DNA of 64,000 nucleotides from Symsagittifera roscoffensis (lineage: Eukaryota > Xenacoelomorpha > Acoela > Convolutidae), in NCBI RefSeq assembly GCF_963678635.1, contig NC_087071.1:18291613-18355612 (forward strand). Reading direction: 5' to 3'. The notes under the pieces are model-generated. The model saw only the letters and a list, made by a program, of their open reading frames with translations. It did no database searches and was not told where the DNA came from. Made by a program: the position numbers and the translations under genes. This document shows positions 10,779 to 22,613 of this stretch, piece after piece. Every line of letters starts with the position of its first letter. Within the stretch, counting starts at the first letter, position 1.

Positions 10779-12261
10779 TTACGAGGTGAAACTATGCATT
10801 TTATGAATCGTAGCGGATATCGAAAAAATGCCTCTTTTTAAATTTTTTGATTTTTCTTTGTTCCGCAGTGACAAAAATGGATGAAGAGCGATTATACATA
10901 CAAAAACCTATACATATTAACATAAGTATAGAATCAATTTACCAACAACCAATTTTCAAACAATAATCAATTCTTTTAAAACAAAAATAAAACGATTCTA
11001 TCGCAAAACAAATCGTTTTTTCTTGTCTATTAACTTGTATGTAACCTGCAGATAATCTGTATATAATAAATTGTTAATATAGAAAAATAACTTGTAAGTA
11101 ATCATTAGATATTATGTATATAATTTGTATTAAATCCGTATAAAAATGATTATATTGGGTTCACTAAAAACTATAGGGGTTGTCGTCCGGTCCCGATTGG
11201 CAAACACCATATTTACATATAAGCTCACTGCGTTGATTGATTACGGTTGGTCGGTTGACCTTGCTCTGGATGTAGAACATTGCTGCGCAATCGGTCAGAA
11301 GTTGAATAAATAGTTTACTAACAAGTCGTTCTTATTTGAGTTACAACTTACATTTATAGTTTACCAATCCGGTCGGATTCGATATTAGTGACACATCATA
11401 CGTTGCTCTATGACAGGGGTTCTAACAATTTCAATTTAAAATATGCTTTTTGTAGGTTAAGTTTTTTTTCCACTCTTTTTTGTTCCATAAAGTCTGCATC
11501 CGAGTTTTAGTGAGCTGAACTCACTTGAGGAGAGTTGTTTACCGCAAACGACAAGATCCAAGATATCCTTCTAAGAGTTTGCAACCTAAGGACTACCTCT
11601 ATAAGAGAAGTACGTTTGTGCAAAGTTTCTTCAAATGCTATTTACAAGATTTTTCTTAGCCCAGTTTGATAACCAACAATTGACCGATAATTAAAAAGCT
11701 CACCTTAGAACAGTTAACTTTTGCTGCAAGCGTCTTCCGGATTTTTGATGTGACTATTTGTTACAGACCACAGATTAGAACAAAGTTTCAACTGCAAAGC
11801 ATATATTATATTTTTGTTTTAATAAACTCATAGATAATCTAATTATGTCTTTATATAATTTGTAATCTGTGTTTTTTGTAGGTAATCAGTATATAAAACA
11901 TAGATAATCTGTTAAAATCTATAAACGATCTGTTTATTGCATGCATGAAATTTGATTTTAAAAAGTTTAGAATTTTTTTGGTGATGATCAATCAACTAAC
12001 TAAGATATACACTGTAAGCTGTTGCAAAATAAAATGCGTTATAATCGATAATTCAAATTATATAATCGAATTTTTACAAAACAAAATTACTACAGATCTA
12101 AAATCTTATATTTTTTACTGTAAGAAAATCGAAATAATCATATTTTGGTTTCTTTGATTGTGCCAACAAAATTGTTGCATATTTAAAGAAATGTCTCTGG
12201 ATTCCAGAAATTTACTCACATTAAACGATTCGCTTATCCTGTGCATAGTTTGGCCTTGTAA
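10779..12261. mobile_element. Family B inverted-repeat element, possible long copy
   Basis: The left end is TTACGAGGTGAAACTATGCA and the right end is the complement-type TGCATAGTTTGGCCTTGTAA. These are the same terminal repeats as the shorter copies at 19435-19632 and 22040-22613. The right part also shares the CTGGATTCCAG block with those copies. The interior has no coding frame. The distance is 1.48 kb, so either this is a longer family member or two ends of separate copies happen to face each other. Confidence 0.5.
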
Positions 12262-12337
12262 TGAAAGTCAAAAATATTAGATCATAATCCTTTAGTTGTC
12301 GGTGCGGGAGCAAACCATTATTCTAATGATAATAAAA

Positions 12338-12592
12338 TCATGCCACGAGGGGACTTAAGCTGGAAAACAGTCCTTGAAGAAAAGTTTTCGCCGAGGAGTT
12401 TCCTTGCAGACCGCGGGCGATGAGTATCATCACCACTTGGCTCAAACACCCCAATGTGCACAAAACTGCGGGGACGAGAACGATGAAGCTTGGTTCCATC
12501 GTTTCATACGGATAAGCACCTGTACTCGTCGTATCATTCCACACTCGTAAGTTCGGCTCATATACGAAGCCACCCGATGGTTCTTCCGACAT
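12338..12592 (-). CDS. Possible first coding exon of a membrane protein
   Basis: A minus-strand frame of 84 codons starts with ATG at 12592 in the context AAAAAGATGTCG. A plausible 3' splice site (ATTTCAG) lies about 35 bases upstream in a 5' leader. Base composition is clearly less AT-rich than the surroundings. Residues 1-30 are polar and include an NDTTS glycosylation motif. A hydrophobic segment at about residues 33-57 (EPSFIVLVPAVLCTLG and onward to MILIA) looks like one transmembrane helix followed by ARG. This N-out, single-helix pattern would fit the start of a multi-pass protein such as a GPCR, but no family motif is visible. The frame ends at a stop after SLSPLVA. The true exon may end earlier, though I found no strong GT donor. 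A family B transposon end lies 77 bases downstream. Confidence 0.4.
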   Translation of the reverse strand: MSEEPSGGFVYEPNLRVWNDTTSTGAYPYETMEPSFIVLVPAVLCTLGCLSQVVMILIARGLQGNSSAKTFLQGLFSSLSPLVA

Positions 12593-12808
12593 CTTTTTTT
12601 TTTCAGATTCCTGCTCTGATTTCAGTATCTGAAATTCAATATTTTAGCACTTGTATACTGGTTTAAAAAAGTTGTATGTGAAACTAATTTTGTTGTAAGA
12701 AAATGACAAAGCCTGAAAAATTAAAATGAAGCCCTGAATGCTCCAACTGTCGTTTAACAAGTCTATGGTAAAAAAAATTTAGCTAGAAAATGATCTAATA
12801 AGTTCGAA
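12593..12808. other. Leader or intergenic sequence upstream of the minus-strand ORF
   Basis: The part next to the ORF holds its putative 5' leader with a poly-T tract on the plus strand. Nothing else is recognised. Confidence 0.3.
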
Positions 12809-13330
12809 CAAGACTGCTCGTATCAGGGTGAAGCCCTATAAATGCTATGAGGTAAATTCGCTTTACAAAAAATGATGAACTTTTTTCCATAAAAAAAGTT
12901 TTTTTTTCTAATTTGAGATTTTTCCTAAAATCAAACCATATAAAGTACAAAGTGCTAGATTTGGAACCTAGTAACATAGCAGTTATGGCAACTATCCTGC
13001 TTCAACCAAGTTGGAACGATTTCTACGATGGGTTAAACTTCCGCTCACGCGTTAATAGCGCGAAATATATCGCGCGTTAATTGTCCCAAATTGGCTAAAA
13101 TGGCAATCTTTACGATCAACCATAACTTCACGAAAAATGAGGTGTATTGTTTTTAATGTAAGTTCAAGACAACAATACATTTTGAATGAAATTTAAAAAA
13201 ATCCGTCAAAAACGGCTAGTTAAGAAATCAAAATTTTTCTGATGAAAAAAGCACCCCGAGCAAAAATATTCCGTCACTTTCTCCGAAAGTCGGGACGAAT
13301 TCATATTCCCTCCTCAGTTCATCCCCCAAC
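12809..13330 (+). mobile_element. Family A inverted-repeat element, left part
   Basis: It starts CAAGACTGCTCGTATCAGGG and then has the family interior: CCATATAAAGTACAAAGTG, GTTGGAACGATTTC, the palindrome-like CGCGAAATATATCGCG, and GTCCCAAATTGGCTAAAATG. The same order occurs at 46342, 51759 and 53729. The right end is not found. The copy passes into the 73-base tandem array that follows. Confidence 0.75.
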
Positions 13331-13396
13331 ATGCTATGTAAAGTGCAAGTGGTATGATTAGTGTTTGTTATATCTATAATCAGTTCAAATAATTTG

Positions 13397-13836
13397 CCCC
13401 AATTCAATTTTGTAGCTTACACTTGAATATCACCAAATATACTGCGCGCTTACTATCCCAAACTGGCTAAACCCAATTTATTTTGTAGCTTACACTTAAA
13501 TAGCACCAAATATACTGAGCGCTTACTATCCCAAACTGGCTAAACCCAATTTATTTTGTAGCTTACACTCAAATAGCACCAAATATTTCGAGCGCTTACT
13601 ATCCCAAACTGGCTAAACCCAATTTATTTTGTAGCTTACACTTAAATAGCACCAAATATACTGAGCGCTTACTATCCCAAACTGGCTAAACCCAATTTAT
13701 TTTGTAGCTTACACTCAAATAGCACCAAATATACTGAGCGCTTACTATCCAAAACTGGCTAAACCCAATTTATTTTGTAGCTTACACTCAAATAGCACCA
13801 AATATTTCGAGCGCTGACCTTCCCAAACTGGCTAAA
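13397..13836 (+). repeat. 73-base tandem array, about 6 copies
   Basis: The word ACTGGCTAAA ends each unit, with GGC at 13465, 13538, 13611, 13684, 13757 and 13830, an exact 73-base period. Units contain TTTATTTTGTAGCTTACACT, AATAGCACCAAATAT and GCGCTTACTATCCCAAACT. Units are nearly identical, which points to recent amplification. The GCGCTTACTATCCCAAACTG part resembles the GCGCGTTAATTGTCCCAAAT of the family A interior just upstream, so the array probably arose from that element. Confidence 0.92.
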
Positions 13837-15931
13837 TTTCAAACTCCCACAATATCTTTTTCAAAAAAATTCAAAAAATAAATATAGTATAAAAATGAGC
13901 TCATCAGATTGGCAATTTTCTAGTTCACGAGTAAAAAGCTAGTTGATGGATAAAATCCTGTCCCAAATAGCTGAGCAAAAAAGATTGAAATTTGCCTGGG
14001 GAAAAAACAAACCGGAGTTCAATTACTCCGTCCTTTTCTTCAACAATTGGAACAAAACGGCTGAAAATTGTATCAGAGCAAAACTGCGCTTATTTTAACA
14101 GCCTGTTAAACGTTCATGGAGTGCTCATGACATAAAAAATATAGTTTGTGAAAATTTAAATGAAGAAAGGTTTTTTTTGTGAGACTTTTTAAAGATAATC
14201 CCCTGAAAAATCCATAATTTTCAAAGTGATTTTTTTTGCACATAAAATCGTATAGTGACCATGCCGAATAGCAGCGTGCGCCAGATAAGAGTTTGTATTT
14301 TCATCTAAGCGACACTATTATGTCGCTTACGCGATATAGAGCGAAATATATCATGTATTAATTACATCAACTTTGTCAAATTGGCACTTTTCAAACTCTC
14401 GTGGCAGAAAACTGAGCACAAAGAAAACATTTTATAAAGATTGCTTAAAAAAATGTAGAAAACTAAATTTGAATCTTTTTTAGAGAAAAACAAACCAAGT
14501 GTTTACAAATTTTCTGTCAGCGTCTTCAAATGTCCGATGAATATCCAATTTAGTTTCTATATGTAACGCAGGACAAAATCTACAATATTCTTTTTTTTCG
14601 AGCGTTGGCAATAGTTTTAACCAAAAAGATTGGGAAAGGTTAAACTGGTTAAATTCACATTTTAAATTGTGCGTTCGTACTGTTGTTTTTAGCATTTTGT
14701 TAGGGAAAAACAACTTATACTGCCTTCGAAAGAATCTTTAATTGACTTTCTGACGTTGACTCTTATAAAGTTTTTTTTAAAAACATCAAGATCGACCGGA
14801 AAAAAAATTAATGATTTTTATCTGAAAATTCTGCAGACAACAACAATTAACAGCCCAGAATAAACTGCGTAATAGCAAAGAAATTTTATACTATTCAGCA
14901 AAATAGAAATAATTTTGCAGACCTGTAAGCAAGTTGCAATAGTAGTTACAAATTCTGTTTCGGATGAAACAATAAAAAATCAGCCAAGTTATATCAGGGC
15001 TTAAATTAGGCATCCAATTTTTTTAATTGATTCAAAAAAACTTCAGGTAACCAAGTTCGAAAACCAGAAACTGCATCAAAAACCCAAAAAGTGGGAAAAT
15101 TGAAGTGGAAAAAATTGACTTAAGCTACAACAAAAAACCAATTGTTTTTTTTTTGAAAGTAAAAAACGTTAAAAAAGAAGTTCAGAATCGGTATTTTTTT
15201 TTGTAATGCTTCAATTGTAGAACAAACTATTTTAGAAATGGCAAAATGTTGAACCCAAATTTCACGTATGTATGCTTTCAAAAAATTTAATGTCCTTTAA
15301 AGCAAAACTCTTTTTTTAAATGTATACTTGAAAAAAGTAAATGAGAAGTTTTTGTTTTTGATTTGCTCGGTTGAGAAGTCGTTGTTTTGTTAATTGACAT
15401 TGTAATGTTTTTATTAGTTTTTGGTCTGTATGTGTATTGTTTTTGCTAGTTTCAACCAGATCAGAGCTGTTTTGGATGTAGTGTTATGGTTGCAGTAATT
15501 GTCTTTGTTTGTCTTTCGTTAATGTTTAAAAAGTAATATCAAATAATTAAATACAATTATATTAAAGGAGATAAAGCGATTAAAAGATCTGTTTCATTTG
15601 ATAAAAATGACAAAAATTAAGTTTGACAATGTCAACCAAAACTGAATGCATTAGTAATTATTTTGCCAACAACCTTCCAACCTTGTGTAAAACTGATTTA
15701 TTACAATTTTATTACAGATCGTCTAGATCGTCTGACAATTCCGACTTTTCAACTAACTGTTTTCTGAAAATCGTCTTTGAGATATTGATGCGTTTTGATG
15801 TTTTGTGATAATGGATGCGTCCTAATCTAGAAAAGTAGAAGTATTTTACCTGCGACGATTTTTTAAAGAATTAACATATTTTGTTTGTTTAAATGTTACT
15901 GGTGAATTATTCAGGCTCAAATTGAATTGAG
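13837..15931. other. Non-coding, with faint family A traces
   Basis: Short segments near 13990-14060 (ACTCCGTCCTTTTC, CAACAATTGGAACAAAA) and 14270-14390 (CGCTTACGCGATATAGAGCG) resemble the family A interior. The frame at 14480-14713 on the minus strand is unsupported. Confidence 0.4.
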
Positions 15932-16274
15932 CAGGGGCTGATTTAGGGGGAGGGGTAGCAGACGCCCAGTTCCTTACTCCCCCCCCCCCCCTCAGGGATT
16001 CGACCCCCTGCCGACCCAAGGGGCCCCCTTTTGGTACTTTTTAAGAAATCCATTTTTGGCCGACCGACTTGTTCTAAAGGCGCCCTGGGCGCCAACATAT
16101 ACTAATTTTGAGGGGGAGCGCGAAAAAAAACCAGGCTTTTTTCAAAACTTTCCAAAGAGTGCCCAAAAACGGCTTTTTGGCCTGTTTTTTTGACCAACAA
16201 AAAAGGTCGTCAAACGTTTCGAAATTTTTTTGAAAATCAGCCTCCCCCTCAAGAAAATCCTAGATTCGCCCCTG
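15932..16274 (-). mobile_element. hAT-like non-autonomous element, 343 bases
   Basis: The ends are CAGGGGCTGATTTAGG and, on the other side, a GATTCGCCCCTG-type inverted end. Perfect 8-base target duplications GAATTGAG flank it (15924-15931 and 16275-16282), as hAT transposases make. The interior has C/G homopolymer tracts and GGCGCC palindromes and no coding capacity. It is homologous to 26064-26505 in the opposite orientation. Confidence 0.88.
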
Positions 16275-17735
16275 GAATTGAGCGAGCTTTTTTGTGAAAC
16301 TGATTTGTAACTAGATGCAAAATATATCACTTTGATTCTCACAGGGGATGCTATAATTTCAAATACGAAAGCAATTCATGATCTGTTTTTTTTTCCTCCA
16401 CATCTTTTCCTTTTGAAAAATACGCTTATCCAAACGGATAAGCGTATTACACTTATCAAGCAAAAGGAATATCTGTCAAAGCATTTCACTAAAATAAAAT
16501 AAATTGTTGGAAAAGAAAAAAATATAATACAAATTCTTTGTTACTTTCGCCGACAATTGGAACAAAAAGTTGTTTGACTTCAATGGTTAAAAGATTTGAA
16601 AACTAAAACTAAAATTTGAAGCAGGGCGGAACCTAATTGGAAACTAGAGAAGAAGACTGCAAGCTAGTTAATAATCTTGAAATTACTGCTTAACGTTATG
16701 ATAATCGTTTTGATCAAAATTTGTGGAGTCAGGGTGTTTGACAGACTCTAGAATCGCTATAAGTCCCTATAACTTATTAGTCAAAATGCCTAATCAAGTT
16801 AAGCTACCAGTTTAAGTGTTTTTGCTGAAAAGGTAAGTCAATCGTGAAAATTTTAACCGCTTTTAATGTTCCGTTCAATTTTCTGAGCAAACAAAATGCA
16901 AAATGTTCAGTTTGAAACTGAGCATCTATGTATTGCATTTTGAGTTTATTTTCGTTTCAAGAAATTTTGAATTATTTTTAAAACTTACTGTTTTGGAAGT
17001 CGTTTGAAAAGTTTTTGAATTTAAAAAACTGCTGCACTTTGAGCAAATCAAGTTATTTTCCATCTTAAGGTTTATGATGGCGGCTTTAAGCTAACAATTT
17101 TTTTTCTTTTTAGATCCAAAATGTTTTTTTTTCACTTTTATTTCTTTTGTGTATTGGAACAATGGTTAAAAATTGCCAAATTTTGAAAAACTTCTAAGCA
17201 TTGAGCTTTTGACTAATTAAACTCCCACTCATGTTAAAAGTTTTGTTATCGGCTTTTAACAAAGCATTTTATTATTTAAGATCAAAGAATCTGGTTTTCT
17301 TTTCCCCTTAATTTTTATTTATAAAAATATAAAAAATTCAACTGAAAAAAAAAACAAAAACAAAAATAGGCAAAATTGTGCCAATTATTTTTTTTAAAAG
17401 TAACTGCTTACAGCTTTCAACAAAACGAATTGTCATCAAACATCAATTCGTTTTCTTTTGACTTATTTTTATTCAAAAAAATGAACAATGTTAAAATTTT
17501 GCCGATTCTCTACAACTTTCATTAAAAACAAAGCACTCCCGTTCTCCATTAAATTTTTTGTTGGCACATTTCAGGTGATGTCGGCGACAATTCCGGCAGA
17601 AAATTGTGTTTTTGGCAACAAAAGAGTGCATTTTGACAATCAACATTTTTCAGCTAGATTGAATAAAATTTGTAGTTCTCAAACATCAGTATCGTTAAAT
17701 TTTTCCTCTAAGGCGCTGAAATAGTCCAAAATATA
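16275..17735. other. Non-coding stretch
   Basis: I see a short perfect hairpin at about 16427-16448 (ACGCTTATCC, then GGATAAGCGT). The frame 17488-17724 contains a possible acceptor (CATTTCAG at 17568-17575) but nothing recognisable follows. Confidence 0.35.
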
Positions 17736-18464
17736 CAGTGCTGATTTATATTAACCGGACAAAACGCTTTAAACTTGAAATTTAAAATGCGTTTTTCTCA
17801 AGTTGGGTTCAGTTTAGGTGAAAACTTATGAAGACAAGAATTGATTAAATTTTTTTCAGAGCCAAAGTGTTGTAATTTGTTTTGCAAAATTCGGGCCCAA
17901 AATTTTACCCCAAAAATGGGTCATTTTGGCTTTTCTTAGTTAATCAAAAATTACGCCATTAAGACCTAGTCGATCACAGACATAATTAAATCAACGAGAG
18001 CGCCTTACGTAGCCCAGCAATTTTAAGAAGGGTATATTCACTAAAACAATGTTTAAGTTAATTAATTTTTGTTTGATAGACAAAAAAGGTCGTTTTCATT
18101 TTATAAAAAACCAACTTTTTGTTTAAAAACAATTTTTTAACGGTTTGCAATTTTGTTATAGAAATTTCCATTCTTAAAGTTTGTTGAGCTACGTAAGGTG
18201 CTCTCTTTGATTCAATTATGTCTGTGATCGACTGGGTATTTTTGGCGTAATTTTTTATTAACTAAGAAAAGCCAAAATGACCCACTTTTTGAGTAACATT
18301 TTGGGCCCGAATTTTGCAAAACAAGTTACACCACTTTATTTCTGCAAAAATTTTAAGCACCTTTTGTCTTCATAAGTTTTCACCCTAATTGAACCCAATT
18401 TGAGAAAAACGCATTTTAAATTTCAAGTTTAACGCGTTTTCTCCGGTAATTTATATCAGCACTG
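17736..18464. mobile_element. Tc1/mariner-like fold-back element with arms of about 300 bases
   Basis: It starts CAGTGCTGATTTATATTA and ends with the inverted CAGCACTG. TA dinucleotides flank both sides (17734-17735 and 18465-18466), the target of Tc1/mariner transposases. The two halves are inverted copies over about 300 bases each: TACGTAG near 18010 against CTACGTA near 18190, and GGGCCCAAAATTT near 17902 against the inverted GGGCCCGAATTTT near 18302. Only about 130 bases separate the arms. No transposase is encoded. A second copy is at 52671-53349. Confidence 0.85.
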
Positions 18465-19434
18465 TAGTCACATAGAACAGAAAACTAGCCGAATTTTCAA
18501 AGCAATCATAAAACAAAAAAATTTATCTAGTTCATAAAAGTTCATATAGTTTTTCTGATATAAATGAAAAAATAACTGGATCATAGTTGGTTCGCATGAA
18601 ACTGAAAAGATCCCCAAAAACCTTTTTTTCATACTTTTTGGAAACTATCTGTTTTGGCACAAGCTGGTATACTTTTGGCACTTTTGGCTTTTCGGCTTTA
18701 AAATTTTTGGTCGCAACAATGGCAAGAAATTATTTATAAAAACTTCTGATTGTGAAAAATTTATTTATTATTAACTTAAATAATTAATTTTTCTGTACTT
18801 TTTGGAAAAAATTATTTAAATTGTTTGGTTTTGCTTTGCCGCGGAAGTAAATAGCGTACAATAGACCATTGACTAGACGCGAAATCAACAAAAAATTAAA
18901 CCAAAAGTTTTTTGTTGATAAGAGGGCGCATAAAAGCGTTAAAAATAGTTTTGCAAAAATAAATTAGTTTTTTTGAAACGGTGTTTGGAGGAAAAACGAG
19001 AAAAATTTTTTTGTCTTCAATAATTGATAGAAAATTTTTAATAAAAAAAAATTTTAGAGAAGACTGTATTGAACTGTTTATGAAACAAAAAGAACTATAA
19101 AGCAATACTTTTATTTAAGCATCAAGAACTAGCAAGAAAACGGTAAAAAAAATCATTTCTTTTTACAGGTTTTGACAGTTTTTTGACGGGCTGTTAGTTT
19201 CGTTGATAAAAACTTGAAAATTATTGATTTTGACCAAATATTTTTCTTTAAACAAATAACTTTTATCAAATTTCGCAAACTGATAACGTTTGGTTTTGTC
19301 AATTTAGTCATTTTAGAGTGAGCATTTTATTAGTTTGGCTTAACATCTGCGACCAAATGGTTGGTGCTATTAATTTCCTAGGAGATTGCAGACTGTGATT
19401 CATTATTTTAATTACTGAAGAAATTGCATGTTCG
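18465..19434. other. No recognised feature
   Basis: AT-rich, with no supported frame or repeat. Confidence 0.35.
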
Positions 19435-19632
19435 TTACGAGGCCAAACGGTGCACTGGATAGGCGCACAATTTTGTGTCTGTATGTTCCTGGATTCCATA
19501 GACAAGTCATTAAACATGTTAAAATTTTGTCAGAGCGATCAAAGGAAATGAAAGAACAAAAGAAGAACAAAGGGAGCGTCCTTGTTGCGGAATCCGCTCA
19601 CAATGCACAAAATGCACAGTTTGGCCTCGTAA
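19435..19632. mobile_element. Family B inverted-repeat element, 198 bases
   Basis: It starts TTACGAGGCCAAACGGTGCA and ends TGCACAGTTTGGCCTCGTAA, which are near-perfect inverted repeats of about 20 bases. The interior has CCTGGATTCCATAGAC and TTGCGGAATCCGCTC. It has no coding capacity and is of MITE size. The copy at 50133-50330 shares the same interior (AAAGAAGAACA, GAGAGCGTC-like). Confidence 0.85.
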
Positions 19633-22039
19633 TGTTTTTTGTACCATTTCAATATTTAGTGACGCTGAAGATTCCTTTCAAAACTTTTTAGGTTTCACCA
19701 ACCAAAAACTAGAGCCGTGAAAAAAGTTCCAGAAGGAGGAGTTTTTAGTTGATAAGAGTTATCTAGCCCTAAGAGGAAGTGGGAACTTCTACCGCTCTCC
19801 AGATTATTTGTTCCAAATAAATTAAGGCAGAAATTTTTTTCCACATGTTGCGTTACTAGACTCGAATGTTACGATTTAGCACTTAAAAGGATTGGAAAAG
19901 GAGCAAAAAAACTACAATGATAGCCAATTGCTGTTCCGATGGAGCAAATTTTCACAAAAAAGATAAGGGATCAAGTTAACACCCCCCTTATATGCCAAGT
20001 TGAGATCCTCCACCCCTAGCACAGCGTTCTATTTAAATTAAATTTGTTCTGAGTATAAAATGCTCTGTTCTGATGGCTGAAAGTTTGAACTCAATTTGAA
20101 CGTCTTTACGGGGGATGCTAACTTGGTCCAAAATAAGAAGAAAAAAAATTCACTATTCACTATTTTAAATTATTGGGTTGTGTTTTTCTGGAGCTAAGGA
20201 AATGACTTTGATTGAGTTAATAATTTATAAGTATAGGAAAAATTTTCCAACATTTTGAAGAAAAACTAGATTGAAAACGTTTGAAATTTATGCAACTTGA
20301 AAATTGGTCTTTAAAATATACATAACCAGAACCCATTTCAGACCCGTTTTTTCGATACCACTACAGGAGATTCTTCCAACTGGTCAACGACCAGTTTGAT
20401 CAATTAGAACTTGACCAGCGGTCTTTTTTACCCTATAAATTTCCCAATTCTGTGAGTCACTTTTAGCTTAGGTGTTGTAACTGTAATTTAAATTAGGATT
20501 AAAATACTCCGAGTCTGATTGTTACCCATTACTTCCTTCTCTAAAATCAAAAAAAAATTTTCCCACTCTCAAAAGGTACACCTGAACAATTTAATTATTT
20601 AAACATTTAAGTAATTTTAAGAAACAAAATTTTTGCTTTTTTGCCAAAAAGGGAAAATAGTTATTGGGCTCGTTTAAAGTATGTTGCATTAACAGAAACA
20701 AATACCATGTTTTGCAAAATCAATTACAAAAAGTTAGTGTAGAATATGAGCTGGGATTCAGGTTTTATTGTTGTAAATTTTAGCATTGTTAAAAAAAAGT
20801 ATAATTTTGACGTGAATTTATTTTCTGAATTCTTGAAATAAATATCAAACTGCACGAGGAAATTTCCAGTCCTAATTTATCAAAATCTGAAACAGAATAA
20901 AATTACAATAAAGATGGAAATTATAAAATGAAGTTGACCAAATGGTATATGAAATCATTTTGGGTTATTATTCAAATAAATTTAACTTGCTTCTAAGACA
21001 ATCAGGGTTGTGCACAAAACTTAGTGCTTTCAAAAAAGTCTTTTTTTGTTTTTTGTGTATCAAGAATAATATCTCAAAAAGAATCCTAATCATAAACTGT
21101 AAAACGAACCAACGTGAATGGTGAAACTTGACAATGATGTTCGCATATAACGTTTTTTTTGTAAGAGCTACATTTCACAAGCAGAAACAGATCTTGTTAT
21201 TTTCTGTTGATGCCCCCAAAAAATCGCGACCCCATTAAGACAAAAATCTTTCTATGGCGAGGCTATAAATTTTGTTAGTGCGCATGGGAGAGGATAAAAC
21301 TTGATGGAGCTGCAGTTTGTTTTTTGTAAATTGCATCGATTTCTGCAGCCTTTCCTTTTGAAAAACTTTTCATAACATCAGCTCAACCCGCAATTCTGAA
21401 AACTTGGTATGAGGATCAAACACAATTCAAAAAATGATAAATTTTCTAAGGATAATATTCTCACTTTATTAAATGTTAACGAAGTTTTTTTTTATTAAAG
21501 TGAGATTTTTTAAAAAATGATTCTGGCTGCAAATCAATCATACTGCTGTCTTTATGGTAAAACCCTGCTTAATCTCACTTCTATTTCGCATGTCCTTTTT
21601 TGTTGTAGAAAATTATTGTCTCTCGTCACAAAAGCCGTAAAAAGTTTATTGCATTGGTTCAAATTTTTGGTTATAATTTGAGAAAACCAAAGCCATGGTA
21701 ATCCCTTTTTATCGTTTTTCTCCAATTTAGTTTGCATTTGAGATCATGACTAGAAACTACATCTGTTGTTCATACATTAACTGTCACATGTTGATTAGAT
21801 TAACTTTTGGTCTGGAGTCTTTTTTCTCTTTGCGCAACTATGATTGTTTTTTTTTGTGAAATTCCTTCAGTTTCTTTGTTTTTGCTTTAACCTCTTCCGC
21901 TTTCACTTCCATCCTAATTTTCCATCCTCACTCTGACCCGGGCGGGTGAATCTGAGTTTGAAGAATTTTTCTAATTTTACTCTCTCACTTTTTTTTTTAC
22001 CGAGCTTTTCCCTAACAAATAATAAAACTGCAAAAATTT
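19633..22039. other. Non-coding stretch
   Basis: I find no supported gene. A small inverted repeat lies at about 20380-20394 (CTGGTCAACGACCAG). The minus-strand frame at 21552-21737 lacks motif or splice support. Confidence 0.35.
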
Positions 22040-22613
22040 TTACGAGGCCAAACTATGCATTTTGTGAATTATCAGCGTGTTCCGCAAGAGACCAGATTTG
22101 TCGCAGAATCCGCAACATTGATGTCTTTCTTTGACCTTTTTTTGCTGTTTTGGATTCCACGGACAAATAGCTAAAACACTGTATTGCTCAAAATTAATCC
22201 AACAACAGGCAGCTTCGCGAAATCCGCAACAAAAATTATCGAAACCGCAACAAAAAATTTGGAATCCCGAACAGTTCGTAGAATCCATGAACAAATAATT
22301 TTATGTGTTAAGTGAACTTAAGCTGTCGTGGAATCCACAACTGGAAACCGCAAACTGTTAAGCGGCATCCGCAAATTTTACAAGGATTCCGCAAATTGCG
22401 AACGAAATCCGCAAATTGTAAGCGGAAACCGCATAAATTGGTAAAATCCACTTATATTTGCGAAATAAGGAACAAGTTCCTAAGGTGTTTGTATGCGGAA
22501 TCCGCAGACATTTTGTTAGTGGAATACCCTGACATTTTGGAACATGTTTAAAGACTTGTCTCTAGATTTCAGCCAAAATTTGTGCGCCTATCCGGTGCAC
22601 AGTTTGGCCTTGA
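22040..22613. mobile_element. Family B element with GAATCCGCAA arrays, about 574 bases
   Basis: The left end is TTACGAGGCCAAACTATGCA and the right end GTGCACAGTTTGGCCTTG. The interior (about 22080-22510) is packed with variants of GGAATCCGCAAATTG in both orientations, about a dozen times, so length differences between family members come mainly from this internal array. It has no coding capacity. Confidence 0.82.

Noticed and set aside
11160-11420. Possible solo LTR (GTCGTCCGGTCCCGATTGG to GGTCGGATTCG)
   Set aside because: The composition and a TTTACCAATCCGG segment suggested an LTR with a primer site, but no second copy or terminal structure could be found.
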